Positions 13,845 to 26,833 of a stretch of 64,000 nucleotides of DNA are shown here, piece by piece (the stretch's first letter is position 1; every line of letters starts with the position of its first letter). Under the pieces are notes generated by a model, which was given only the letters and a program-made list of their open reading frames with translations, did no database searches and was not told where the DNA came from. Source of the stretch: Atrichornis clamosus (lineage: Eukaryota > Chordata > Aves > Passeriformes > Menuridae); assembly GCA_013400975.1 (NCBI GenBank), contig WBMZ01004785.1, forward strand, positions 27,675 through 91,674. The letters run 5' to 3'. The position numbers and the translations under genes were made by a program.

Positions 13845-13904
13845 GAACAGAGTCTGGACGAAAGTAGCCTTTGGAACATTGATTGCAATGTTTCACAGCT
13901 GTAG
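13845..13904 (+). other. Possible 60-nt exon (unverified)
   Basis: Seen: a pyrimidine-rich stretch ending TTTCTATATAG abuts 13845, and a good donor, TAG|GTAAGC, begins at 13905. The interval is exactly 60 nt. One of its three frames is open and gives NRVWTKVAFGTLIAMFHSC; the other two contain a stop. I do not recognise the peptide. Inference: it could be a coding exon, a lncRNA exon or a chance pair of splice-like sites. The likely branch point (TTTAACT) is rather close to the acceptor, which weakens the case. Confidence 0.2.
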
Positions 13905-15880
13905 GTAAGCATTAAATACAGTGGTTTCTAATCCCTTTTATCAAAGTACTACAACTCCCATCTCTTCATCACAAAACTGGAAAAAATATATAACTTAGAT
14001 TTAGGTTGGGTTTTTTTGCCTTCATCACATAAACAAAATCAAAATATTTTATTGTCATTGCTTCTGAAAATCTTAGACCACCTGTTTCGTTGTGGAACTA
14101 ATCACAGTCTATCTTAACCTTACTGACTTCAGAGGCATTAGTTGGAATTACAGTAGTATTGCATGGTGCAGTAGTTCAAACCACTGGTAATACACCATCA
14201 GAATACTTTTTGTCTGCAGTTCAAGAAATATGCAATGTAATACTGTGTTTCACAGAGATTTTGCAATACCTTAAAGCACTTACAGTTCCACTTACAGTTC
14301 TGCAAGGAAAAAAAAAAAAGAAAAATGGGCTGGAACCTTAAAAGAATCTGTCTGTCTTTAATTAGTACTATTTAATTTATTTTTTTTCATGTTTCTGAAT
14401 CATCTGCCACCCTTTAGTACTGACAACTCCATTAAAGTGTTTTTCTGTCTATTGAAGGAACTTTCATTCTATTTTATTTGACAGCTAACTAAAGTGTACA
14501 GTTTTCCTTTCTTCACTTTCATGGCCTATTAATTTCTCTTATATAGCCAATCAAATTTGTTACCACTAACCAATGTCACCACATTAGACCAAGAGCTAGA
14601 AGCCATTCCCAAGCTACGTCTCTGTGAACTCTGCCACTAAAATGGTCTTTCTCAACACTGATTAGGGCCAGAACACTGTGAACTTGCAGACTTCTATTCA
14701 CCTAAAACAAAGCAAAATTAGGTAATCTTGCCCACAAACTATGTAGTGTGACCATTCAAAGGTAACTTCCATTGTTTTGGGAATGGCTGTGAGGTTGATG
14801 AACCTTGCATGAAACGGGGTGCTCCCCAGTGCCAAACTGATTCTAAGGGCTGTGTATTATTGCACTAATGCTGCTGTAAATTTGTCAGCAGTGCTCAGTA
14901 TTCTGTTTCGAGATTGAGGGATTGGCACAATGCGAGGACGTGTTCTGTATGCCAGTCCTCATCAGAGGACTACAATGTGGGATGACTGTAGGCGATGCCC
15001 AGAAAAAATGGTGTGAATTTCATTGCACTGGGAACTGGGGCAGCTCCTCAAAAGTGGGACAAAGACTGCATTTCTTATTAGTATTCAAAATCACAGAAGG
15101 ATTTACAAAGAAAAATAGATTGATTTTAGGATCACAGGAAGTGTAGACTTAAGGATCAGTCATAACTGGGAAGTAATTACAGAGGTGTAAGTAATATTAT
15201 GATTTAAGAAATAAATATGAGCTATTTTCTGGAGATGAGTGGAAGAGATCTCCTCACTCTCTAGGGTGATAATATCTGTAAAGAAAAGGGGGACACAGAG
15301 ACAACATTCCATTGCAGGACAGAAAACGGAGAATTTTCTAGGAAAATCTTTTGTTTTAGTGAAAAATCTGTGTGTCAGTAATTTCCGTGTTATGTATGTG
15401 GCAGGCTTGAGTGGGTATGAAATGAGGAGAGGAGTAAGGACCCAGACTAGCCTGTGACTTAATGCACTGATGCTCATAGTATTTACTTGGTACGTGAGAG
15501 AATCACACTTGGAATTGTCATGCTTAGCTCACAACAGCAGCTTAAATCTCTTACATCAGTTTCAAGTAAATACTTCTATTAGTTTACAGATCACGACAGT
15601 AAAATTGGCTCATTCATCTTTGCTGGAGATTTTTCGAATTTGGTAATTCAATATGTGATAAAGCCCTGAACTTGCTTGACTTGACCTTCCAGCTTCTCCA
15701 CATCAGGTGGAACAGCTGGACTCTTATTGACCCTCTCTTCTGATTCTTCTTCCTGTCTTCCTTCACTTTTTTGAAAGCCTCATTTCATGGAGAGTGAAAC
15801 TATTTTTAAATCATAAATATTCTTTCCTAGCTTGCTCTGGCAGGCAGGATGTTTTGGGTTCTTTTTGTGGTTTGGGTTTT

Positions 15881-15906
15881 TGTTTCTTTGTTTGTTTGTT
15901 TGTTTC
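15881..15906. repeat. (TTTG)n short tandem repeat
   Basis: About four consecutive TTTG units sit within a longer T/G-rich stretch that begins near 15850. It belongs to the same class as the other T/G-rich tracts of the window. Confidence 0.75.
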
Positions 15907-16754
15907 CTGTGTACTCTTGGGCTGTGCAAAGTAAGATAGGTCTTTGAATGTCTGTTCAAAATATATACCCAGAAATTCTATGGCCCAGGAGTTGCATGGC
16001 AAAATGGATGGACACATCAATGGAATTTTCTCAATTTAATGAAAATTTACAAATTTACTGATCTAGACCTGAGATCTGAATAAAACGATTTAATACCTAA
16101 CAGGTAATTTTTGACAGAAAAATCTCTCTGGCTTTAGAAATGCCAGAATTATTTAATTTTAGAATTAAAAATGCTAAGGATTAGAATTAGAAATGCCAAC
16201 TTCTTTCAGGTAAGAAAACAATTTCTGCTGGTATTGAGATAATAGATACATAGAAATCAAGTTCAGAACATACAGAATTGTTAAGTTTAGAGGATTTCTA
16301 CCTTGACTGAGGTATTATAAGAATAATTTTGATCATGAGTGTTTTTTACAAGGCCTAATTTCTCTATGACTCAGCAAGGAACCTACCTTTATTAGCTGAG
16401 TTTTCCAATAAAAATTCATGGAAGCTTTTTGTTCACACAAATATTTGGAGAAGAGCTTCTATGTATATGAATAAGGTTACTGGAGCATGAATGATCTTTT
16501 TTTTTTTTTGTACAAACAAGGGTATTCATGCTGAAATTTCTTAACTAGCTCCCCAACATAAAAAGGCTTTGTGCATCTATGAGTTATGGGTTAGCAGTCA
16601 GAGGTAGACAAAGAGTGTTTTAAAATGTAAGAAATAAATAAGCTTTGGTGTGAATTAATATGAGCAGAAAAAATTGAATTATGGGATCATATTGAGTAAT
16701 AGCAAAGAATAATCACTGAAAGAACAGTTCTGTGCTCCTGGAAGGAAAGCTACT

Positions 16755-17328
16755 ATTCTGAAACATTTGGCTGATCAGCCTCACCTCAGTCCCTGGGAAG
16801 GTGATAGGAAAACCAATCCTGGAAACCATTTCTAGGCACGTGAAGGACAGGAAAACAGGAGTAGTCAGCATGGACCCACTGAGGGGAAGCCGTGTTTGAC
16901 GGACTTGAAAATGTTCTGCTATAAAATGGCTGGCTTGGTAGATGATGGGGGAGTAGTAGATTTTGTTTTCTAGATTTCAGTAATTATTTTGGTGTTTCCT
17001 GTAAGATGCTTATGGAAAAGCTGTTGAAGCATGGGCTGGAGGAGCAGACAGTGAGGTGGATGGAAAACTGGCTGAGTAGCCTGGACTGGGGCATGGTGAT
17101 CAGTGGTACAAAGTCTTGTTGGAGGCCAGTAATTAGCAGTGCACCCCAGGGATCAACAGTTGTTCCTATCCCATTAAACGTCTTCACTAATGGTTTGGAT
17201 GATGGGGCAGAGTGTACTCTCAGCAGGTTTGCTGATGATGCTGAACTGGGAGGTGTGACTGATATGCAGGAGGGTTGTGCTGCCATCCAAAGGGACCTGA
17301 ACAGGCTGGAGAACGGGAGAAAAGAAAC
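16755..17328 (+). pseudogene. CR1 ORF2 reverse-transcriptase fragment, dead
   Basis: The + strand matches the middle of the CR1 ORF2 reverse transcriptase. An initial part reads like 'SLTSVPGKVIGKTILE' (about 16775-16830). From 17006 an open frame of 109 codons carries VRWMENWL, the PQGS motif B and the catalytic motif C as FADD, followed by GCAAIQRDL. The segment for motif A (the LDFSKAFD-like region, about 16970-17000) is broken: a stop codon falls in the frame and the conserved aspartates are no longer readable. The copy stops abruptly after 'LENGRKE', well before the ORF2 C-terminus and the 3' tail. It is therefore truncated at both ends and inactive. It is most likely an old CR1 copy; a related non-LTR clade is the alternative. 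Confidence 0.88.
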
Positions 17329-19464
17329 AGACTAACTTGCTTGCATTTACATTAGTTTCAACTAGGATGCCTGTGGGATCTGCATGCAAAGTGTGATTTC
17401 AACTTCCCTGTCACAGCTAATGCACTGATATAGTGATCACAATTAAAATATAAATTTTAATAGTTAGCAGCATCACAGTATCCTGAAGTATGCCCATGTA
17501 TTAGACAGGCGATATCTATGGTAATTTCTAACCATATCATGGCTTCTAACACAAATATAATGAACATGGATGAAGGTGTTATATGAGCTTTTCTCTCCTG
17601 TTCTCAGTCCAGCTGTTGTCCTTTCCATACTGAGTGACTATCACGTTGAAGAATATTAGTTTGTATAAAGGTAGACTTGTTCTGCAGGGTTGGTACACTC
17701 CATTTCCAGATGAATGTTAACATTTATTAATTGATCTGTAAATGTTTACTTAGACATTTAAGCTTATAAATCCTGAACCTATAAAATGTGCAATAAAATA
17801 TTCAAGATGGAGGTTTTGGAAGGTGAATATTGGAATATTTTGCATACTTGTCACAATCAAGATATTCTCTTGCTGTTTCAATTTGTCCGTGTTGCAAAAT
17901 GAATTATGGATAAATTTTCTTAGAGATGCTTCAAACATATTGAGGCTTAGGCCAAGCAAATATTATGGTGGTGTAGAACACTTGAGCACCTTTCCAGAGG
18001 CTTTAAAGCTCCTTGTAATTTGCATAATTTGCATAACTCATGGTAAAAATTAATGCAAATTAATATAACATTCCTTTGAAAACTTGCACTTTTTGCAGCT
18101 GAAGTCCAAATTTGAGGGGAATTTGGCAGGGATCAATAAGAATCTGCAGAGAGAATAAGGTAAGCTGGGGCAGCCAAACAAAACAGCCTGGTTGTTCAAG
18201 AGGTGGGGCAAGAAAGTCTGATGCAGCAGCATGACTTCCTGCCTGGAGTCAGGAGCAGTCATGTAGTATCCTGGTAGTTGCCAGCAGCCGAAGCACAGCT
18301 GAAGCAGCAATTCTTAAGGAGTAGAAAAAGGAAAATAATCAGACTGAAAAAGTCAAGTCCTTATTGACCTAAAGAAAAGAGGTATCCAAGGTAGCTGGTA
18401 AGACTACGCAATAAATTCAGTAATGGAGAAGAACAATTTGATGTAAGTGCCCCAATGAAGATGTGACAAAACTGCAAGGGAACAGAGATTATTGCTTGTC
18501 TCTATGCGAATTGTGCAATCTGCATTCCTTAAAACTTGGCACAGGGGGACTAGATATTTATGTTACTTATGTATCTGACTTCCTGATTATGTGGTTTAGT
18601 TACTAAAAATAACAGTGCATATTCCTTTAGTCAAACACTACTGCAGTTCCACTAAATGTTTTAGAAATGCTCAATGAACCTTTCCTGAATTCCTGTTTCA
18701 GTTCCTTTGCAGTCTTTGCTACTATTTCTTTTGGGGTTACTGTAGAATTGGGGTGGGGGCTGTCTGCAAATTCTACCTGTCTATCTGCTTGTTGCTAAAA
18801 TTGGTTGTCCCCTACTTGTTTTCCTCAAAACCTCATCTTCAGGATTCTGTACTTCACAGAAATGAGGATTAACCTTTCTGATAGCTGTAGTCTTTTAAAG
18901 TTCAAGATTTATCTATGTAGAAATGAACTGGAGCTCCACTTTATAATGGATTTCACACTTTTGAATCCCTGTTATACCATGCATTTTTTTTATGTCTTTA
19001 TCAGTTTTCCATGCAGCATGTTACAATTTGTTCTACTGTCTGCTGCAGTTCTGCTAAACTGGGAATTTGCCCTCTCCTACTAAACACAATTTCAATAGTG
19101 ATGTACTGTGCTGTAAAGGCAATGCCGTTAGGTTTGGCAGAACTAAACCCATTCCAACCTCTCTAACCTTTTCAATTATCTCTTATCTGTCTCAATCTCT
19201 TTTTCATCAAACTGTTCAATCACAGATACTTGTGATGTTAAATGTTGAAATACAGGCTCTCCTGGAAAAGAAACTTAGATAATCTGCAACAGACTTTGGT
19301 TTTTTTGTTCATTAAATTGTGAACCTGTCAGAGAAAAATCTTCTGGAGTTTCATGTCCTGTAAATACAGATGTAATGTATATTTATGACATGTTACACTA
19401 TTTCTCTTAACTATATTACAAACACACTCTAAGCTTAATTTTCATGTTTGATTCTCCAAGAACC
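17329..19464. other. Single-copy DNA, no gene seen
   Basis: No transposon or exon is recognised. A triple octamer cluster at 18018-18060 is annotated separately. The frame at 18805-19083 is phenylalanine- and leucine-rich with no recognisable domain. Confidence 0.6.
18018..18060. promoter_or_regulatory. Three perfect POU octamer motifs in 43 bp
   Basis: ATTTGCAT occurs at 18018-18025 and again at 18027-18034, and its complement ATGCAAAT occurs at 18053-18060, flanked by TAAT on both sides. ATGCAAAT is the established binding site of POU-domain (Oct-type) factors, and TAAT is a homeodomain core. The first two sites form a 9-bp tandem duplication. Single octamers occur elsewhere in this AT-rich window, but I noticed no other such cluster. 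Enhancer function is inferred only. Confidence 0.4.
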
Positions 19465-19991
19465 CATAGAATCATAGAATCATTAAGGTTGGAAGAGACC
19501 TTTAAGATGATCCAGTCCAACTGTCCACCCAGTGCTAACACCATAACCCCTAAACCACTAAACCACATCAGCCAGGGCCAGATCCAGACACCTCTTAAGT
19601 ACCTCAAACGATGGTGACTCCACCACCTCTCTGGGCAACCTATTCCAATGCCTGACCACCCTAAACAGTGAATTTTTTTTTCAAATATCTAATCCAGATC
19701 TCTCCTGGCTCAACTTAAGACCCTTTCCTCTGCTCCTCTCACTGCAGGCATGGTAGAAGAGACTGGTCCTCACCTCTCCACCCCTCCTTGCAGGTGGTTG
19801 TAGAGAGTGATGAGGTCTCCCCTGAGCCTCCTTTACTCCAGGCTAAACATGCCCAGCTCCCTCAGCCGCTCCTCATACGATACATTTTCTAGACCCTTCA
19901 CAAGCCTTTTTGCCCTTCTCAGGACATGGTCCAGCAGCTCAATGTCCTTTTTGAACTGAGCGGCCCAGAAACGAAAGCAATATCTGAGGTA
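19465..19991 (-). mobile_element. CR1 LINE fragment, 3' end, well preserved
   Basis: The left edge reads CATAGAATCATAGAATCATT, two copies of the antisense CR1 terminal octamer, followed by AAGGTTGGAAGAGACC. The body follows the CR1 tail in antisense: 'ccaccacctctctgggcaacc', 'gatgaggtctcccctgagcc', 'ctccctcagccgctcctc' and 'ggcccagaaacg'. It is 5'-truncated near 19991. It is among the cleanest CR1 matches in the window, so it may be younger than the copies at 5681 and 8482. The minus-strand frame at 19416-19607 only reflects this repeat. Confidence 0.95.
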
Positions 19992-22900
19992 AACTCACAG
20001 AAATATTCATAATGATACAACATCAAACTGTTTTGTCCAATATCTGTAAATATGGGCTAATTTTCTAATTATGTATCGCAGCCTCAGGATCTCTCTTTGT
20101 TTTTTGAATTTAATGTTTGTAAATGCTAAGCATAATTATGGGATTAGCAACTAAAACAAACGTAACCAGTTTAATTTTTCCTTTTGCTTTTCAGATCAAG
20201 ATTATGTTATTCTTCAGGAAGAACTATTTTCCTCTTGAAGTTATTTTGGTGGGGATTTTAGTAGCTCTGAGCTTTTGAGTGAAATAATGTCACATTTTCC
20301 TGTCTATGTATTAAATTTGATATCAATATCCAATCTACAATTCAGAAGGGTTCCCTCAGTGTGTGGGGTAAGATGTCAGCCCTCTGTCATCCCTGTTTTC
20401 AGCTTTTGAAGATTAAGACTCTCTCTAGAAGTCCCTTCCAGGTTTTGGTTGGGGTTTTTTTTTTTTTTTTGCCACTTTTATTCTTAATACAGAACGTTGA
20501 TATGATGATATTTCATATGGTTAAATTGAAAAATATTGTCAAATGGATACGTTCATGCTATTGAAATATGGATATCAGATGTTGGGATCTGTGCATGTTT
20601 TCACAGTTAATGCACTTTCTGTCCACAGCTTCTTGCGGTTCTATGATTTTTCTAACTTGTTATCGTCTTTCCATTTTCTAATTTCCCTTTGTGATAATCT
20701 GTTTATCCAGTGTAACTGCATCTCAGTTTTCTTCTAACATATTTTTGACATGTCCTTATTGCTTCTCCTGATTTAGGTTTCTATCTTGTAGCTGTCATTT
20801 CAGTAGCTTTATATCTTTGATTCCAATCACTATTTGATCTCTTCTAATGGAATCAGTTAGGATGCTATAATTACATGGCTGACTTGTTAAGTGGCTGTCA
20901 GTCAAAGATTTCTCAAATTTAGAGAAATGAAAGAAATTCTATTCTTTGAGACATGCATGTGATGACAATGATGTCCTTCAAAAGTTTCACTTAGGAGTAC
21001 AGTATTTCTCCTGCAAATTCTCAGAGAAAGGTCTTTCATTCTCTATTAGTACCAAACTAACAAGGACATGGAGAATTTCAGGTACTGCTATATTCAAAAA
21101 ATATCAGTACCTTTTTGTGATTGCTTTTGAGTCCAGCTGGTCATGCATCAATTCAGAAGCCTGCATAAATTTTCACGATTCTGCAGCATTGCCAAAGAAC
21201 TTTAGTTACTTCTCACTCTCAGTAGTATTATTCTCTCTGTCCTTATTTCTTTGAAAACTTACTTTTTCAAGAGCTCACTTCAGTATAATGCAACAGCTGT
21301 AGAATATCTGGTTGTAGAGCAACCACTGAGAGGTTGGAAACGTTGCTTCTGTGTGATTTAAATTTCTTTGGTTATGTAAAAAATAACAATATACATCAAG
21401 CATTTAACAAAAAAATACTGGGCAAGCATTTTTAAAAAAGCTGCTGGGGAAGGTAATGAAACTGACTTCCTGGCATCGAGAGTGTAAAGTGTTGAAATGT
21501 CTCTCTACTAGGACTTCTCTTGAGATAGGTGATCGCTTTTGCATTTCTCTAAATTGTTTTTTTTATTTTGCCACTCTGTCTTGCCCCTTTGTGTTTTGTC
21601 CTTGTTCCAAGACCATAGACTTTCTGGGAAGCTTGTTTGCTTATGTCTTTATATACCAAAATGACAGTGATGTTGAGCAAAACCCAGAACTATAGTCAGA
21701 GCCCACCTTGAAGCCAGAGCCATGATTGCCTGCAAGAAGATCACACTTAAAGATCACTCTGGGTTAAGGCACGTAACCAGTTCAGACTGCAAGGAAAAGT
21801 ATTAATACAGGGAAACCTCCTGGCTTTTGTTTGAGATGCTATGATGTGTTGTGTTGCCTCGGTCCCTTTTTTTTCGTGTAGACATTTAGTGATCTCTATA
21901 CAGTCAAAACAAAGTATTTGAGAAAAAGCAATTAAAAATTACACAATAATAGTGGGATTACTGTTATATACCAGTGGATATTTCAGTTTGGTTTGCTATC
22001 TTGGCTCTACTATGAGGAGTTGTTTCAGATCATGTTAGGGATGCCCACAGGACATGCTGAATACGGTCTCCTTGCTGACCTGAAGTGAAAAAATCATCAT
22101 GACATCATGGAGTTTGAAAACTGCTAAAAAAGTATCAAAATGGTCATTACTTAGGCTGTCAGTATCTTCTCTCACCTTTCCCCTGAAACCTTCAGTGGTC
22201 CTCAGGTCTAAACCTTAACCTGTGAGACTGGGAATTTCAGTCTGCTGAGATGCTGAATTTAAGAGTGCCTGGAGAGATGAATAGTCTAGATTTGCTTTCT
22301 GAGTCAATGAATCTCAGTAACTCTGCATGAAGCTACATCCCAGTGATATCTATAGGCAACAACCCAAAGCATGATGAACATATTCTTAAGAAAGTTTTGG
22401 AGCTGGAAAGATGATCTAGAGGAGATAAAAAATTCAAGTATGGAAATGTGTTCATTGTTGGAAAGGATAGAACAAGCTTGCCACAGCAAGCTTATAATGT
22501 CATAGATTTTACTGAAAATGCCACTCAGCCATGTTCAGAGAGGGAATAGTTCATTTAGGTGAGAAGACATCATCATTATTGCTGGTAATGTTAAGTAGGA
22601 CTTTGCCATCTGCTTATCATCAGCTGCAATGTCATTGGCTCATGCATCCTCAGGATTCTGCAGTGGACCAGCAGTAATCTGGTACAGAGGTTTCCTGGGA
22701 GATTCCATGCAAGCAAAGCCTGCCATGACTCTCAGTGACCCTATGCTCCCCAGAGGCACTATGATGAGGAACTTGAACAGTCTGTACTGGGCTTGTCCTT
22801 TTCATATATGTTTATGTATGTAATGTTGGTCAGCTTATATTGCTGGATCAACCTTTTGGTATGGCTCACTACAGTTATTTTCTTGTTTTGTATAAGTGTT

Positions 22901-25900
22901 AGGGAGAAGAGAAGATACAGTTACAAGTTGCCCCTGAAAATTTTAAGTTACTTTCATGTTAGTTTCACGCCTTTGTAAGAGGTGAGCTCAGTGTGTAACT
23001 CTTGAAACATCTTCAGTATATTGTGTGATGTGGGTGTGCCTTCCCTCTGATGCACCAAATTGCACAGCTCTGTCATTTGTTCTGTCTGGTCATTTTATAA
23101 TTTAATAATCTGACCTTAAAAAACTTCTAACCCCAGTCTTAAATTATTTAAGAAGAAGAAGAGAGGTATTTGAATATCAACTCATCCGTATTGGGTGTAG
23201 GCACTAAAAGCATCCTTAGGAACCTAGTCCTCTTGCAGAGTATTGCTCACCATGATTGTGTGATGTATCTTCTCATCTCAGTCACTTGTTGCTTTTCTAG
23301 ATGCTGATGGAGAAGGTAGCTCAGGATAGGTCTGCATTTTTGTCTGTGAGATTGTATGATATTTTGATAAATAAGAAGTTCTCAAACCGCAAAGCAAAAA
23401 TTAGGGAGAAACAGGGAAGTTATGCAGGTAATTAATGAAATAAATAAACTGGTTCTTGGTTACTTTTACTACTTCAGATCTCGACAAGTTATTCTGTGAA
23501 AACAGTAAGGAAATTGTGTAGGAAATTTAGTAAACAACAGAGTTTATCTGCATGCACCAACAGTGAAATACTCCATCATTCATCTGTTGATTCCTCCGTC
23601 TATTCATCTGGTGATTACTGTAGCATTTCTTTTGTCACAAAACTTGTCACAGACTGGACTTTCTGCTGAGGGGGTCACTTTAAAATGGCAGCCCACACTG
23701 AGAGTCATCAGAACAATTCACAGCTGGGCAGATCCCGAAACAGTGCTGGTATAATACAGCATTTCTGAAAGACTTCATAGTGATTCATTTGTGGATTCAG
23801 CCTTCCTTTATAACTACAACATTTATCCTGGAGTATTCAGATTATTTCCCCTTAGTTAGGCATATAATATGTCTAACCATGCAATGTTCTTTGTGAGAAT
23901 ACTTGACTGGAGTGCTCTGGTTGTTAAATAATGATCTTAGACATACCAGTATATCGCTTTCCTCTTCAGAGATAGGAGATCTATTGCATTGGAATCTAGA
24001 CGAAAATCACTCTTGTTTTGGATTTGTAAAGCAATACATTTTTGCAATGAACATGTCTCTGAAAAGCTATATAGGCCTCTTTTTCCTCCTATCCCTAGGA
24101 AAAAAGCAAACTTTTCTGACTGACTCTCCAAGCTGAGATTAGTTGTCATGTGGGAAGATCATGTCATCCATCTATTAGGATACACATTCAGTATACAAGG
24201 TGTGAAACCCTCACAAGTAAACAGTGTTGGTGCTGTTTGTTTCACCTGACTCAGTTCTGGATTCCCTTTTGCTCATGGCCTGCACCTGCAACCTTAATGG
24301 ATTTCTCTCTTGCATCTCTTCTGGGCAGTTCCAGTAATGTTATGTAGGTCCTTTTCAGTCCATCTCTTGAAGGGAGGAAGTAATATTGACCATGGATGCA
24401 TATTCGTGTCTGATGACAAGTCTAATAACATAGCCAAGTTTCCTCATATTTACTGTAAGCTTGGAGTAAATGGCTGGGTCTATTTAGTGGATTAAAAGAC
24501 ACTTGGTTATTTGTTCAGTCATGGAAATGTGGTTATGTGCTTGATGTATGTTTCAGTTCAGCCAAGAATATAATGCACCATGGCATGTACACCTGCAAAA
24601 TCTGAGAGGCCTAATGGTGCCTTGCAGCAAGCTTGCAGGAAGGATGCTCAGGTTCTTAAGCAGTAATTATTTTGTGAATCATCCTATTTAAGGAGAGTGT
24701 TTTATATATAAATCAGACTTAAGCTTTTAAGGATTATACTTTGCCTATCAACCTCTGATACCCAAAGTAGATGAGTACCCACCTCAGGAGGCTGATACTC
24801 AGTAGGATCATTCTGAGTCCCTATGCAGTAAATGGTAGATGAAAAATTAATAAGATATCTAAGCTCAGGAGTGTAGATTTTTGATCTCTGATGTTCTATA
24901 AAAGTGGAAGCTTGTAGGCTGCATGTTTGCTACTGGGAATACAGCAATGACTGCAATATATGACTGACTGCAAAGCTGGTTACATGGTTTTGCAGAAGAT
25001 GACTAGTTAAATCACCTGACTCATCTCATATTTACGTCTTGAAAGGGGAGAAATTGCAATGAACTCAACATAAAATGCAACCTTTTGTTGCCTCTAGGAA
25101 ATTTTATGTGAAGCAGTTACCAGTCAGTCAAGGGTTGTAATATAGGACATATTAGGAATTGTTACTTTGGAAATTGACTGTGCTATGCACAATTAACTGC
25201 TTACTTGACATTTTGCTGTCTTAGTGAAGGCAGTGTAAATGCTGTTTGTTTTCAGAAATGTGATGCTTATTCTGTTAGCACGTAACAAAACACAATATAT
25301 TTTTCAGCAAAAGCATTTATTAAATTGTTAGTATATAAAAGTAAAGAAATAATAAGATCTACAGAAAAAGACTTTATGAAGAAAGGATTTAAAATAGTGT
25401 TTGGATGCCAATGCAAATATAAAAAAGCTTAAGCATATGGTATATTGTGGGAAGCCTGTCACCAAGGCTGAAAGTATATTTACATGTGTATGAACAGCTA
25501 TGGAAATTATGAAGACATTTTCTTCTACTTGTGACGAGGCAAAAATTTTGTATTGCTTACATACAGAGTTTAACTAAGTTAAACTGAGATACATGCTGGT
25601 GGCCTAACTTTAATTTTTAACACAAATTTAGATGGAGCATTACCCCAGGTAAGCTGTTCAGGCTGCCTACTTTATCACTTACCTGGGAAACTCCTAAAAT
25701 ACTCTTTCTCTTTTAGATTGCATATTTCTCCATGTGTCTGACATTAAGCATCTCTGCATAGTTTAGTGTTTGACCAGCTATGCAGTCAGATGACAGCTAA
25801 ACTCTGTTACAGTTCAGAGATGCTGTGCCTGAACTGTTAAATTCTTCAGAGGTTTTTGGCCTTCAGGAATTCCCAGAGAAGGCTCTTCACCAAGAGACCA

Positions 25901-26833
25901 GAGCCAAGGTGGAGGCATCAGAGTTTAGTTCAGAATATGTACAAAAATAGCACTGGAATTCTTACCTTTATTATAACAAGAGTTAAGGTACATCTCAAGA
26001 AAGTGAAATATTGGTTTTTAGGCCTCCTCTGCTTGAAAGCAGCTTCTGCTCCTGAGAATGCTGTAATCACTCAACTGATATGAAATGCTTTAATTTCACT
26101 GTTGAACTTGCAGCACTAGGCAGCAACAACAAGATTCTTAGAATGAAGAGAGTCTGGGGAAGACAAGACATCACCTGGGAGCAGGAAAGAAAATTTTCTG
26201 GTTCATATTTTATATTAATGCATTCTGCTGGTTTATTAAATTTGCTATTGAGTAGAAAAGTACGTGTGTGGGGTAGAGAGACAGGGGAGGACATTTGCCT
26301 ATAGTACCCAGGATTATCAGGGAATTTTAAAGTTAATCAGTTCTCATAAATTTTCCCCAAACTGATCTTAAGTAAGATTCTTTTCCCCCTTGAGATTAAG
26401 ACACTTTTATATAGCTGTATAAACTGCAAAATATGAGGAGAAGGGCTGCACTAGTTATCCCAATGGGAGGCTGGGACTAGTGTTGTCTCAGAGGTAATAA
26501 AATTTCATATTATGAATCTTCATTTAGCATGAAATAGTTTAAAAAAATTGTAATTCAATGTAACTAATTCAATACATAGTAATCTAAAAAATGCTAATCT
26601 TATCGAATTTTTTATTTTAGAAAGATGATACTCACACTATAAATATCAAAATTACTGAAAAGTTAACACAAAATTTAAATCTAGGTGTACCTTAAATGAT
26701 CATCTGCAGTCAGGGGAACCAGATTAACTCTAATTCTAATATGTTTAAAGTCATGAATGACGATAAAGATTGCAAGCGTATACTTAAATATATCTCTATC
26801 AACACCAAGTGTTCACTTTTAAATACTGATCTT
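19992..26833. other. Single-copy AT-rich DNA, no gene seen
   Basis: I recognise no transposon, exon or RNA gene in nearly 7 kb. The short frames (for example 20946-21254 and 23903-24136) are hydrophobic or serine-rich with no known motif. A run of 16 T lies at 20455-20470. Confidence 0.6.
20455..20470. repeat. T16 homopolymer
   Basis: Sixteen consecutive T follow a GGTTTTGGTTGGGG stretch, so it belongs to the T/G-rich tracts of the window. No transposon is recognised beside it. Confidence 0.8.

Larger units (their letters stand above)
10601..16754. other. Single-copy AT-rich DNA, no confirmed gene
   Basis: No transposon is recognised in this 6 kb. It holds a possible 60-nt exon at 13845-13904, described separately, and a TTTG-type tract at 15881-15906. 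The 105-codon minus-strand frame at 15160-15477 does begin with ATG, but it overlaps a similar frame on the other strand and has no known motif. Confidence 0.6.

Noticed and set aside
15160..15477. 105-codon minus-strand ATG frame
   Set aside because: It overlaps an open frame on the + strand, has no motif, and its length is compatible with chance.
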